Assembly (NCBI GenBank): GCA_014695345.1
Contig: JACJOC010000115.1
Location: 62,001 to 126,000, forward strand
Reading direction: 5' to 3'
Length of the DNA stretch: 64,000 nucleotides
Origin: Cyanobacteria bacterium FACHB-471
GTDB taxonomy: Bacteria; Cyanobacteriota; Cyanobacteriia; Elainellales; Elainellaceae
The notes below the pieces were generated by a model. It saw nothing but the letters and a program-made list of their open reading frames with translations. It did no database searches and was not told the DNA's origin. Of the stretch, positions 46,942 to 56,774 are shown one piece after another (within the stretch, counting starts at the first letter, position 1; each line of letters begins with the position of its first letter). A program made the translations under genes and the position numbers.

Positions 46942-47120
46942 CGCAGAAACCCCCTTGTCTAAAACGTCTTCCTGAAAATAGATGCTTTTGAGCGAAGGTA
47001 AAACTGTCGTAGGATGTATCTCTTAGTAAGGGGGCTAGAGGCTAGGCTGAGTTACTTATTGCCATTTAGAAAGCTCTAGTAGGTTGGGTGAGGCAGAGCG
47101 GAACCCGACACATTAAGCTT

Positions 47121-47371
47121 GGTGTTCTGAGGTTCATCAACGATGTTTTGGGAATCAGGCTTGATGTTCTGAGGTTCATCAGCAATGTTCTGAGAATTAA
47201 GCTTGATGCTTTGAGGTTCATCAGTGATGCCCCAAAGTTCACCCGTGATGTTCTGAGATTTGTGGACGATGCTCTGAGGTTCAAGAGGTGATGTGTAGAG
47301 GTTCAGCGTTGAATCTTGCAGCATCAAACGAGATGGGTTGAGGTTCGCTGGTGAATGTCTGACTATCAAAC
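47121..47371. repeat. Degenerate 21-bp tandem repeat array (about 12 units)
   Basis: Units of the form GATGTTCTGAGGTTCATCAG C keep a nearly strict 21-bp spacing from 47121 to 47371, with one 22-bp unit near 47267. The sequence drifts toward the right, where only the period and the GA(A)TG and TGAGGTTC parts remain. All three frames are partly open on the minus strand because 21 is a multiple of three. It fills the gap between treZ and the RAYT gene. Confidence 0.8.
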
Positions 47372-47430
47372 GCGATCGCCCTTCTGCATTTAGGAATTCT
47401 GCTACCAATCGATTTCAGGGGCAGAATTTT

Positions 47431-47973
47431 GTGAAATACAACCTGGACAGACATCATCGGCAATCGATCCGATTGAAGGGGTATGACTATTCATTGACTG
47501 GTGCATATTTCATCACCCTTTGTACACACCAGCGAGAATGTTTGTTTGGCGAAATTGTTGATGGTGAAATGCGGTTGAATGAATTGGGGCAAGTTGTGGC
47601 AGATGTGTATCTTTGGTTAGCAACGCAATATTCTTACGTTCATTTAGATGCATGGATTGTCATGCCCAATCACCTTCACGGTATTTTGGTGTTAACCGGT
47701 GATCCCCGTAGGGGCGTTTCGCGAAACGCCCCTACCGAAGACGCTACAAAACGTAAATCTTTGGGGCGTTTGATTGGGGCATTTAAGACTGTTTCTACGA
47801 AACGGATTAACTTGATTCAGTCCACATCTGGTTCCCTGGTTTGGCAACGCAACTATTACGAACACATCGTCCGCAATGAGAAATCTTTGCATGACATTCG
47901 CCAATACATTCACCACAACCCTATTTCCTGGCAGCAAGACCAGTTGTATCCTGACCATCCTTCTACGTGGTAA
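47431..47973 (+). CDS. REP-associated tyrosine transposase (RAYT, TnpA_REP)
   Basis: About 180 aa from the GTG at 47431 (VKYNLDRHHRQSIRLKGYDY), the usual start of cyanobacterial RAYTs; the frame extends upstream into the 21-bp repeats. The HUH nuclease motif is MPNHLHGILVL, and the catalytic Tyr lies in RQYIHHNPISW. RAYTs are single-copy domesticated IS200/IS605-like Y1 enzymes that act on REP palindromes. Here the variable loop after the HUH motif (GDPRRGVSRNAPTE) is encoded by a perfect 28-nt REP palindrome. The reading frame is intact, so the enzyme may be active. Confidence 0.9.
   Translation: MKYNLDRHHRQSIRLKGYDYSLTGAYFITLCTHQRECLFGEIVDGEMRLNELGQVVADVYLWLATQYSYVHLDAWIVMPNHLHGILVLTGDPRRGVSRNAPTEDATKRKSLGRLIGAFKTVSTKRINLIQSTSGSLVWQRNYYEHIVRNEKSLHDIRQYIHHNPISWQQDQLYPDHPSTW
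47708..47735. repeat. Perfect REP palindrome inside the RAYT coding sequence
   Basis: GTAGGGGCGTTTCG and CGAAACGCCCCTAC are exact reverse complements without a spacer. The core equals that of the 42-nt palindrome at 8883. The mRNA would fold into a very stable hairpin within the ORF. Confidence 0.95.
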
Positions 47974-47995
47974 GGCGATCGCCGTCCACTCCTCA

Positions 47996-50161
<2,166 letters not shown>

Positions 50162-50300
50162 TTTCATTAGATTGGGGGTAATTCTGATCCAAATTCCGTT
50201 CTTCTCCGTTCTTCAATGTCGCAATGTGTAACTTTCTCGAAGCGGGAGTTCCACATCGTGTAGATGATCATGATGCTCGATTAAGCTGGGTTGCATTCGT

Positions 50301-52190
50301 ATGAGCTACTGCCTCAATCCGGTCTGTGAAAAGCCCCAAAACTTGGGGCAGGCACGGTTTTGCCAAAATTGCGGCTTAGGATTGCTGTTGTGCGATCGCT
50401 ATCGAGCACTGCGACCGATTGGGCGAGGCGGTTTCGGCAGAACGTTTCTAGCAGTCGATGAACACATTCCCTCCAAACCTACCTGCGTCATCAAGCAATT
50501 CTTTCCAAAAGACCTGGGAGTGCTGGAGCTAGAAAAGGCGACAGAGCTATTTCACCAGGAAGCCGTGCGAATGGAGCAGCTTGACCAGCATCCGCAAATT
50601 CCTAAACTGCTGGCTCACTTTGACCAGTCGCCTTACCAATACTTGATTCAAACCTATGTGGATGGGCCCAACCTGGAGCAAGAGCTAGACCTGTCAGGAG
50701 CCTTTAGCGAAGAGCAGATTCGGGGAGTGTTGAATGACCTATTGCCCGTGCTGCAATTTATCCACGATCGCCATGTCATCCATCGCGACATCAAACCTGC
50801 CAACGTCATTCGACGACGAAACGATGAGCAGTTGGTGCTGGTAGACTTTGGCGCAGCAAAGGTGGCAACGGGAACGGCACTCAATCGCACGGGCACTTCG
50901 ATTGGCAGTGCGGGCTATGCGGCACCCGAACAGATTGTAGGAAGGGCTGTGTTTGCCAGCGACCTCTACAGCCTGGGCGTAACCTGCATTCACCTGCTGA
51001 CCGACGTGCCGCCCTTTGATCTGTATTCCTTCAGCGATGGAGTCTGGATCTGGCGTGACTATCTACTGAGCCCGGTGAGCGACTCATTAGGCTACGCGTT
51101 AGATCGAATGCTCGACCCAGCTATCAGTCGGCGCTATGCTTCAGCGGCGATCGCCCTTCATGCCCTCAGCCCTCAACCGATTTCTCTAGCTCGCTCGACC
51201 GTGCCGCTCACCCTCAGCCCGTTTCAGACAACCCCACGCACTGCAACGGCACCTCCAGTACCCACCTGGAAATGCCTGCACACGCTGCACGGACACGTCA
51301 ACTCGGTTGCAACTGTTGCGGTCAGTCCTGACGGGCAACTGATTGCCACCGGCTCCTTCGACAAAACCCTAAAACTGTGGGACTGGAACGGCGAACTCAG
51401 GCAAAACTTAAAGGGACACATTGCCCCTGTTTTGTCGGTCGCCTTTAGCCCCGATGGGGAAACCCTGGTCAGCGGCAGTGTAGACGACACGATCAAGCTG
51501 TGGAATCTGGACGGAGAACTGCTGTCTACCCTGACCGAACATGCGGACTCGGTGCTGTCGCTCTCAGTCGCGGTCAGTCCCGATGGGCAAGCACTGGTCA
51601 GCGGCAGCGATGACTGCACGGTGAAAATCTGGCAGTTGACCACAGGTAGACTCTTTCGCACGCTGCCCCATCCCAGAGCGGTGACGAGTGTGGCGATCAG
51701 TCCCGATGGTCAGATTCTTGCTAGCAGCAGCAACGACAACACGATCCGTCTGTGGAATTTTGGCACGGGAGAACTGCTGCATACGCTGGTCGGGCATACG
51801 CGAGATGTGAATTCGATTGCGATCGCCCCCAACGGCAACATCCTGATTAGCGGCGGCTGCGACAACACGGTACGGCTTTGGGAGATGCACACCGGGCAAC
51901 TGCTCAACACCCTCACCGGACACCTCGACTGGATTCGTGCAGTCGCCATTAGCCCTGACGGAGAGCTAATCGCCAGCGGCGGCGGCGATCACACCGTAAA
52001 GATTTGGGAAACGGAAACGGGTCGGCTAAAGCGCACCCTCGTAGGACATACGCGAGATGTGAACGCGATCGCCTTCAGCCCTGACAGCCATCTGTTGATT
52101 AGTGGAAGCAGCGATCGCACCCTCAAAATCTGGCAGCGCCAAAAACCGATCGACCAAAAGCCCCCTAATTCTAAAGTTGATGAAGGTTAA
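50301..52190 (+). CDS. Ser/Thr protein kinase with zinc ribbon and seven WD40 repeats
   Basis: A 629-aa cyanobacterial Hanks-type kinase. Residues 1-27 form a zinc ribbon (CLNPVCEKPQNLGQARFCQN CG). The kinase domain (~31-290) has GRGGFGRTF (P-loop), VIKQF (Lys), HRDIKPANVI (catalytic loop), VDFGAAK (DFG) and GYAAPEQ (APE). A Pro/Thr-rich linker leads to seven WD40 units (~325-620). The lysine and acidic residues needed for catalysis are present. It is cytosolic, as no TM segment is visible. It follows the ribbon-WD40 gene by 140 bp and a bidirectional terminator overlaps its end. Confidence 0.94.
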   Translation: MSYCLNPVCEKPQNLGQARFCQNCGLGLLLCDRYRALRPIGRGGFGRTFLAVDEHIPSKPTCVIKQFFPKDLGVLELEKATELFHQEAVRMEQLDQHPQIPKLLAHFDQSPYQYLIQTYVDGPNLEQELDLSGAFSEEQIRGVLNDLLPVLQFIHDRHVIHRDIKPANVIRRRNDEQLVLVDFGAAKVATGTALNRTGTSIGSAGYAAPEQIVGRAVFASDLYSLGVTCIHLLTDVPPFDLYSFSDGVWIWRDYLLSPVSDSLGYALDRMLDPAISRRYASAAIALHALSPQPISLARSTVPLTLSPFQTTPRTATAPPVPTWKCLHTLHGHVNSVATVAVSPDGQLIATGSFDKTLKLWDWNGELRQNLKGHIAPVLSVAFSPDGETLVSGSVDDTIKLWNLDGELLSTLTEHADSVLSLSVAVSPDGQALVSGSDDCTVKIWQLTTGRLFRTLPHPRAVTSVAISPDGQILASSSNDNTIRLWNFGTGELLHTLVGHTRDVNSIAIAPNGNILISGGCDNTVRLWEMHTGQLLNTLTGHLDWIRAVAISPDGELIASGGGDHTVKIWETETGRLKRTLVGHTRDVNAIAFSPDSHLLISGSSDRTLKIWQRQKPIDQKPPNSKVDEG

Positions 52191-52220
52191 TTTTTCGTGC
52201 GTTTAGCGCACGAAAAATTA
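52188..52220. terminator. Bidirectional terminator between convergent genes
   Basis: TAATTTTTCGTGCG / CGCACGAAAAATTA arms enclose a short loop (TTTAG). A/T-rich ends give T tracts on both strands, separating the kinase gene from the convergent membrane-protein gene. Confidence 0.85.
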
Positions 52221-52237
52221 GCCCTTTAAAGTAGCCT

Positions 52238-52846
52238 CTATCGCAACCGAAACAACGTCTTTCGGTCATCCCGCTGCAGCAATTCAATCAGGCAGACTCC
52301 GGTCACCGCAGCCATCACAACCCAGGTGACAGTCAGACCCAAAACTTCTCCCAAAAACAGCCCTGTCCTCATCCGCAAGATTGCCCCAACCGTCCAGCCA
52401 GCCCCCAGACCGACTGACCAGCCCAGCATACTGGCAACAATCCACCGCCACGCATTAGGAACTTGCCCTCGCAGCACTAGCCACTGCAAGCTCCCAATCA
52501 CGATTCCGACCTTCATTCCCTCGATCAATCCCCAGACTGCTCTGAGGAAGATATCAACCATGTTTCTGGGTGCAACCCAACCTAAAGCGCCAATTCCCAA
52601 AGCACCAATCAGGCTCCAACCCAGCACACAGGCAATGCTCCAGCCCCAAAAATAGGAAATTCGCTGGCGCAATACCAAACACTGCGCGACACCGACGATC
52701 GCCCCACCGACTGCGCCTTCTAAAGCGCCTAGTTCCGGTCGAGTGCCAATCTCAATCCAGTGCAAACTAACCATAAAACCAAGCGTTGTCACCAGCACCC
52801 ATTGAAACCAAAAGCCGTAACCCACTTTTTTCAGCTTGGTAGGCAT
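52238..52846 (-). CDS. Cyanobacterial multi-pass membrane protein of unknown function
   Basis: About 202 aa from the ATG at 52846, with GGAG 7 bp upstream. A TTG at 52873 would overlap the preceding gene by 8 bp. Around five or six hydrophobic helices are visible. Two similar units, GAIVGVAQCLVLRQRISYFW GWSIACVLGWS and IVIGSLQWLVLRGQVPNAWR WIVASMLGWS, indicate an internal duplication typical of a common cyanobacterial family whose role I do not know. It follows the AAA+ gene closely and is probably translationally coupled to it. Confidence 0.75.
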   Translation of the reverse strand: MPTKLKKVGYGFWFQWVLVTTLGFMVSLHWIEIGTRPELGALEGAVGGAIVGVAQCLVLRQRISYFWGWSIACVLGWSLIGALGIGALGWVAPRNMVDIFLRAVWGLIEGMKVGIVIGSLQWLVLRGQVPNAWRWIVASMLGWSVGLGAGWTVGAILRMRTGLFLGEVLGLTVTWVVMAAVTGVCLIELLQRDDRKTLFRLR

Positions 52847-52865
52847 ATTTGCTCCAGCACCATGA

Positions 52866-54521
52866 TTAAGCAATATTGTCCTTCGTTTGCTTGGAATTTT
52901 TCCTAGTTGAATTAGCTGAATTAGTTGATTCGCGAGTAGACGATTTGCGCGGCGACTTGCGCTTAGCAGGCTGACTCTTAGTTATTGGTTCATCCTGAGT
53001 AACTGGCTCATCCTTCACCGGGTCAGCAATCCTCGGAACATTTTTGAGAACCTGTTTCGCGTTCTGTTGACGCTTCGTTAATTTAGGAGTGAGCGATTTG
53101 CCGGACTGCTCTAATGCTTGAATGAGATGATTCAGACTCAGCGTTGAGTCATCCGAGGCAGCAAAGTTGAGCGCTGCATCATAGGCGATCGCCTCAATCT
53201 CCCCACCGGTTAGCTTCAACTGTGCCAGATGTTCCCAGTCGATCTGACGATCCAGGGGAACTTGGGTGGAGAGGAACTGCTGCCAAAGTTTAAGGCGATC
53301 GCCTTGACTGGGCAGCGAAAATTCCAGCACCCGATCTAAACGTCGCTGCCAAGACAACCGCACAGATTGCTGGAAAGGTGCTGTCAATAAAGTGATTGCT
53401 GGAGTCTGTTGCCGCTGATCCAGGAAACGGTGAATTTCAGCCTGCGGTAAGGATGACGAACGCCCCAGCCAGAGGTGAGCCGAGTGAATCAGCAGCACCT
53501 CCGGAGTCTCCGTCTCAATTTCCTCAAATAGTTGGCGGGAGTTAGTTGGATCGATTCGCGACAGGTCTACCTCCCATAGCGGCAAGTCCAAGGAATGGGC
53601 GATCGCCTCTGCTGCTGTGGTTTTGCCTGTTCCCGTTGCTCCTACCAACAGTGCCAGAGTGCCAGTGCGATCGCGATCAGCAGGCTTAATCAGGTTTGAA
53701 TTCCTGGCATACTGCACCTGCTGACCCAGAAGCTGAAGCGTGTTGTGTAGCGGCTCCGGCAAAATCAAGTCTGTCCAAGTCGTGTTGACCTCACGACTGG
53801 AGAGTAAGGCAGGCAGAGGAGGGGCAATGAATTGACTGAGCAAGCAATCCAGCGCTTGCGTCGTTGGCTGCTCTGCCAGCAAATAGTCCACCAGCGGATC
53901 AGCCAGCTTTACCGGATAGTTGAGTACCGTATCGTTAGGAGCAGCCAGTAGTTTCAGCAAATTGTGCTGCAATAGTGGCGAAGCAGTAGTGAGGTGAATC
54001 CGGGCAGCCCGCCATTCCACATCGTTGCGGCAAAGCAGTCGCAGCACCAAGTCAACCGTCGGCAAGTCAGTTTTTGAGGCGGTGTCGTCCCCTTGCAGGT
54101 AACGATAAATTTTGGCATAGCGGCGATTGATTTCGGGAGCCAGCCCCAGCAAAACCAGGTTTTTCTCGAACAAGGTGAGATTAAGGCGATCGCGCAACGA
54201 CGGCAAGCCTAGAAAAATTCCCTGCTCTCGACTAACCTGAATCCGGTGTTCGAGCTGCTGCTGATAGCCCAGGCTAGACGTTTTGCCTGTGGACTGGGCT
54301 GGTGGGCGATGTTCGTCATAGGCAATGTTCTCCTTGAAGGACATGATCCCCTTCCACCAGTGGCTTGTTGCCCGATCGGCACGAGACTGAGAAAAGCGAT
54401 CGACCTCCTTTGTTTCTTGCCGTTGCCGTGCTACCGCTAGCATCAGCACTCGGTCGAGCCACTGGAGTTCGGTCTTGAGGTAAGCCCAATTGTCAACAAA
54501 TCGTTCTGCCTGTATTGGCAT
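52866..54521 (-). CDS. AAA+ ATPase resembling contractile-injection-system (Afp15-like) ATPases, degraded Walker B
   Basis: A 551-aa protein. The N-terminal half has the LTLFEKNLVLLGLAPEINRR segment followed by YAKIYRYLQGDD, seen in AAA+ proteins of extracellular contractile injection systems and relatives. The AAA+ module has Walker A LLVGATGTGKTTAAEAIA (~residue 298) and a C-terminal helical lid. The Walker B position reads EVLLIHSAHLWLG: the Asp-Glu pair is His-Ser (H346, S347), so ATP hydrolysis is doubtful. The C-terminal 60 residues are Lys/Ser/Thr-rich and disordered. No injection-system structural gene is in the window, so the function is open. Confidence 0.7.
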   Translation of the reverse strand: MPIQAERFVDNWAYLKTELQWLDRVLMLAVARQRQETKEVDRFSQSRADRATSHWWKGIMSFKENIAYDEHRPPAQSTGKTSSLGYQQQLEHRIQVSREQGIFLGLPSLRDRLNLTLFEKNLVLLGLAPEINRRYAKIYRYLQGDDTASKTDLPTVDLVLRLLCRNDVEWRAARIHLTTASPLLQHNLLKLLAAPNDTVLNYPVKLADPLVDYLLAEQPTTQALDCLLSQFIAPPLPALLSSREVNTTWTDLILPEPLHNTLQLLGQQVQYARNSNLIKPADRDRTGTLALLVGATGTGKTTAAEAIAHSLDLPLWEVDLSRIDPTNSRQLFEEIETETPEVLLIHSAHLWLGRSSSLPQAEIHRFLDQRQQTPAITLLTAPFQQSVRLSWQRRLDRVLEFSLPSQGDRLKLWQQFLSTQVPLDRQIDWEHLAQLKLTGGEIEAIAYDAALNFAASDDSTLSLNHLIQALEQSGKSLTPKLTKRQQNAKQVLKNVPRIADPVKDEPVTQDEPITKSQPAKRKSPRKSSTRESTNSANSTRKNSKQTKDNIA

Positions 54522-54821
54522 GGAAATACCCGCAGTTCGCTCTTCTATTGTGACCAGTTCCCCGGAAGATGGCGATCACACGTCTAAGATCGAGTCTCTA
54601 AAAGGCGTTCGGCATCACTGATCATTGGGAACACGCTCTGCCCTTTACGCAATTCCCTCTTCAGACATCGTGAATAGTTTTGCCCTACGTCTTTGGTACA
54701 ATGTCAAGCAAGGTAAATATTTCTTAACCTTGAGACAATACAGAGCAAATAAGCGCGATCGCCTTCACCTCAACTCGAAGGGATTGAACTAAGCCTTCAC
54801 TGTTATAGAGGATCTAAATGT
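54522..54821. other. Divergent intergenic region
   Basis: 300 bp between the AAA+ gene and a small membrane-protein gene. A TACAAT hexamer at about 54698 may be a -10 element for the rightward gene, but no good -35 is found. Nothing else is recognisable. Confidence 0.4.
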
Positions 54822-55073
54822 ATGGAAAACCACTCTTCAGAACCGACCCTTTTCCTGGGAACTCTCAGAAGTGGACTTTGGCTATTTGGCGTTTCATGCT
54901 GGCTGTTCGGGGTCGTTGACCGCAGCATCGCCTCTTTTGCAGATGGCTATTTGTCTCCTTTAGATTCGGTACAGCTATTTACTGCCATTGCATTATTCAT
55001 TAGCTGGCTCTTCCTAAAACCCACCTCGCTCAAGTTTCGCTTTCATAGCAAGTCCCTAGCACCCAACTCATAA
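54822..55073 (+). CDS. Small two-TM membrane protein, hypothetical
   Basis: An 83-aa protein with two hydrophobic stretches, SGLWLFGVSCWLFGVV and VQLFTAIALFISWLFL, separated by a short polar loop. AGAGGA lies about 11 bp before the ATG. The C-terminus is basic. No family recognised. The gene ends 11 bp from the convergent EI24 gene. Confidence 0.55.
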   Translation: MENHSSEPTLFLGTLRSGLWLFGVSCWLFGVVDRSIASFADGYLSPLDSVQLFTAIALFISWLFLKPTSLKFRFHSKSLAPNS

Positions 55074-55084
55074 CCCCCAGTCCC

Positions 55085-55882
55085 TTATTTCTCCCCCAGA
55101 CCAGGCAGAACGCGATCGCAAAAAAATAGCGTTCCAGCCGTGACACAAAGCGGGATTGCCAGCAGGTTAATTAGGGGAATGCTGACTAGTCCTAAGCAAA
55201 CCAGCCCAAAGCTGGCACTGGCAGGAAAGTTTCGAGCCACAATGCTCAACTTAGTACGAAACCGAAATCGTCGGCGTTCCAAAGCTGGGTCTAAAAAGTC
55301 GAGACAGACAATTGTGGCTGCTAGGGCAATGCCGCCAACGGTAGCGACTACGGTTCCCACTCCGGGCGCAAAGTTGAGTAGCAGGAGTGGTAGAGCAATC
55401 GCTGCTGTTAGAGCTAGTTTTTTGAGTTCAAAGGCGATCGCCCGCCAAATCTCTACAAAAATTCCTCCAACGCCCCCTGGTGGAGTTACCGTGTGCCCAG
55501 TGCGTAGCTGCTCTAGCTCTTCAGATAGTTTGCCGTACCACGGGGACCCCAGCAGCACGCCAAACTGAAGCAGCACAAATCCGGTGAGCAAAAACAGCAG
55601 AATCGTTAGCAACACCCGCAAAACAACATCCAGGAAAGCAGCCCAGGTAGGTAAATTCTGGATTGCAGCATCAATTCCCTGGAAGCCAGCAAACAGTAGT
55701 CCGGCGTAAAGAGTGCCGCCTACAATCAGGTTTACCAGAATTGGCACCAACACATAGCCCCGCAGCTTTGGCGTTTTTCCCAGGAGTGAGAAGGCGCGAA
55801 AGGGATAGGTTGCACCTGCAAATAGCCCACCTGGAGCTCGGACAATCGGCGAATCTGACCCTGGCTTAGATTTTGCTGCCAT
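55085..55882 (-). CDS. EI24/CysZ-like membrane protein
   Basis: A 265-aa integral membrane protein of the EI24 domain family, which includes the CysZ sulfate transporter and eukaryotic EI24. Visible are GATYPFRAFSLLGKTPKLRG YVLVP at the start, several TM helices (VDVVLRVLLTILLFLLTGFV-like LRVLLTILLFLLTGFVLLQF), SPWYGKLSEELEQLRTG, and the C-terminal FGLVCLGLVSIPLINLLAIP. Sulfate uptake is one possibility, since the window also encodes ATP sulfurylase, but the position gives no direct support. It starts at ATG 55882. Confidence 0.85.
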   Translation of the reverse strand: MAAKSKPGSDSPIVRAPGGLFAGATYPFRAFSLLGKTPKLRGYVLVPILVNLIVGGTLYAGLLFAGFQGIDAAIQNLPTWAAFLDVVLRVLLTILLFLLTGFVLLQFGVLLGSPWYGKLSEELEQLRTGHTVTPPGGVGGIFVEIWRAIAFELKKLALTAAIALPLLLLNFAPGVGTVVATVGGIALAATIVCLDFLDPALERRRFRFRTKLSIVARNFPASASFGLVCLGLVSIPLINLLAIPLCVTAGTLFFCDRVLPGLGEK

Positions 55883-55921
55883 CAGTAGCTTGAGATTTAG
55901 CGTGAAATAGAAGTGCGAGAG

Positions 55922-56105
55922 CTAGCTTTCATGACTGAGCATTTTGACAATGTGCTTAGCAAGCTGTTCCTTGATTTCTCGGGTCCTTGGAATAGGTTGA
56001 GATATTTTCGTTTTTGGATTCTGATACCAGTCGTGCTTGCCACCATGACGAATAAATATACACCCCATTTCTTCAAGGTGTTTGAATCAAATCTCGTCTT
56101 TTCAC
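55922..56105 (-). pseudogene. hicA: hicA toxin gene broken by a one-base insertion
   Basis: Starting at GTG 56105, the frame reads VKRRDLIQ and then hits a stop. If one base at about 56081 is skipped, the frame continues HLEEMGCIFIRHGGKHDWYQ, NPKTKISQPIPRTREIKEQL and AKHIVKMLSHES to a TAG at 55922, a complete HicA mRNA-interferase with the catalytic His in RHGGKH. The GTG overlaps the hicB stop (GTGA), the standard hicBA arrangement. The toxin is thus almost certainly inactive unless the extra base is a sequence error or is bypassed by frameshifting. Confidence 0.85.
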
Positions 56106-56287
56106 GATACTTCAAGTTCAGCCACTCTTCGGACATTGGAGAGCGCTCCACCTGTTAATTCTTTGTAGATGTCAGCTAAGTTTTCCTTCAATTCGTTCTC
56201 GGTTTCCGCCTGAGTCCAGTAGTCTGGATACTCCTCTAGATAACCAAGCCACATCTCCTCATCTTGCCAGTAAACATACTTTTTAAT
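56102..56287 (-). pseudogene. hicB: hicB antitoxin gene with ATT at the expected start codon
   Basis: Sixty-one codons encode KKYVYWQDEEMWLGYLEEYP, DYWTQAETENELKENLADIY and KELTGGALSNVRRVAELEVS, a full-length short-form HicB antitoxin. No ATG, GTG or TTG precedes the conserved block. The codon where Met is expected (56287-56285) is ATT. The only canonical in-frame start is the internal ATG before WLGY, which would remove strand one. The antitoxin gene has therefore probably lost efficient expression, in keeping with the frameshifted toxin beside it. Confidence 0.75.
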
Positions 56288-56387
56288 TGTCCTAGGGGAA
56301 CGACTTATAAGTTTCTTCGACTATGCTGGCCATCTTATCAAACTAGGCAATCCTGTTTGCCACTCCAGAGCCAAGGAGATTGTCAAT

Positions 56388-56417
56388 TCCGGACGGCAAT
56401 GTAAGTCACTGTATAAG
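56388..56417 (+). promoter_or_regulatory. DIF-like promoter of patX
   Basis: TCCGGA (56388-56393), the consensus of the DIF motif found near -35 of nitrogen-step-down promoters in Anabaena, is followed 18 bp later by TATAAG (56412-56417) as a -10 element. The predicted start is about 25 nt before the patX ATG. Confidence 0.6.
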
Positions 56418-56448
56418 GGAGCGGAAGCTTATATAGGTAACTTCTTTT

Positions 56449-56667
56449 ATGCGCGTTCTCACCTTCGCTATGCTGTCTGGGCTAATGCTCATGGGGCTAA
56501 CGGTTAATCAGGGGGTTATCTCGCGCTCGGCTGAGCTAAGTCCTGCTAGCTCAGATCACCACTTTGTTGTGCAGGACGGACATCGACGCGAAAGAACCTA
56601 TCGGGGGAGCGGTCGCCGGGAGATTTTGGCATTTCCTACCACTTTGCATTCGGTAGAACAGGGATAA
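56449..56667 (+). CDS. patX: PatX-like secreted RGSGR pentapeptide precursor
   Basis: A 72-aa peptide. The N-terminus is hydrophobic (LTFAMLSGLMLMGLTVNQGV), as in a signal or export segment. The C-terminal part reads RRERTYRGSGRREILAF, with RGSGR at residues 52-56. RGSGR is the HetR-inhibiting pentapeptide of PatS and HetN. PatX proteins (hydrophobic N-terminus plus C-terminal RG(S/T)GR) are widespread in filamentous cyanobacteria that have HetR, including some that make no heterocysts. The gene is preceded by a DIF-type promoter. I infer a diffusible inhibitor of HetR; whether this organism differentiates heterocysts cannot be told from the window. Confidence 0.87.
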   Translation: MRVLTFAMLSGLMLMGLTVNQGVISRSAELSPASSDHHFVVQDGHRRERTYRGSGRREILAFPTTLHSVEQG

Positions 56668-56706
56668 AATTCTACTTCTGTGCATTCACTCGTAAATTGA
56701 CTATAG

Positions 56707-56730
56707 AACAAGGGGCTTAAACCCCTTGTT
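56707..56730. terminator. Hairpin between patX and the next gene
   Basis: AACAAGGGG / CCCCTTGTT arms with a 6-nt loop, 40 bp after the patX stop and 45 bp from the end of the convergent gene. T tails are weak on both sides. It may be a terminator or one of the AAGGGG-TTTAAA-type cyanobacterial repeats. Confidence 0.55.
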
Positions 56731-56774
56731 TAGTTAAGCCCGTGTTACGGTACTGCATCTAGCAACTGTTACAT

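Noticed and set aside
47066-47463. Heptad-like proteins on both strands upstream of the RAYT gene
   Set aside because: They arise from the 21-bp repeat array; no ribosome site and no conserved start, and several frames are open equally.
55897-56158. Two 80-residue frames on opposite strands after the EI24 gene
   Set aside because: The region is explained by the frameshifted hicA and the hicB sequence, whose protein similarity is far stronger in a different frame.
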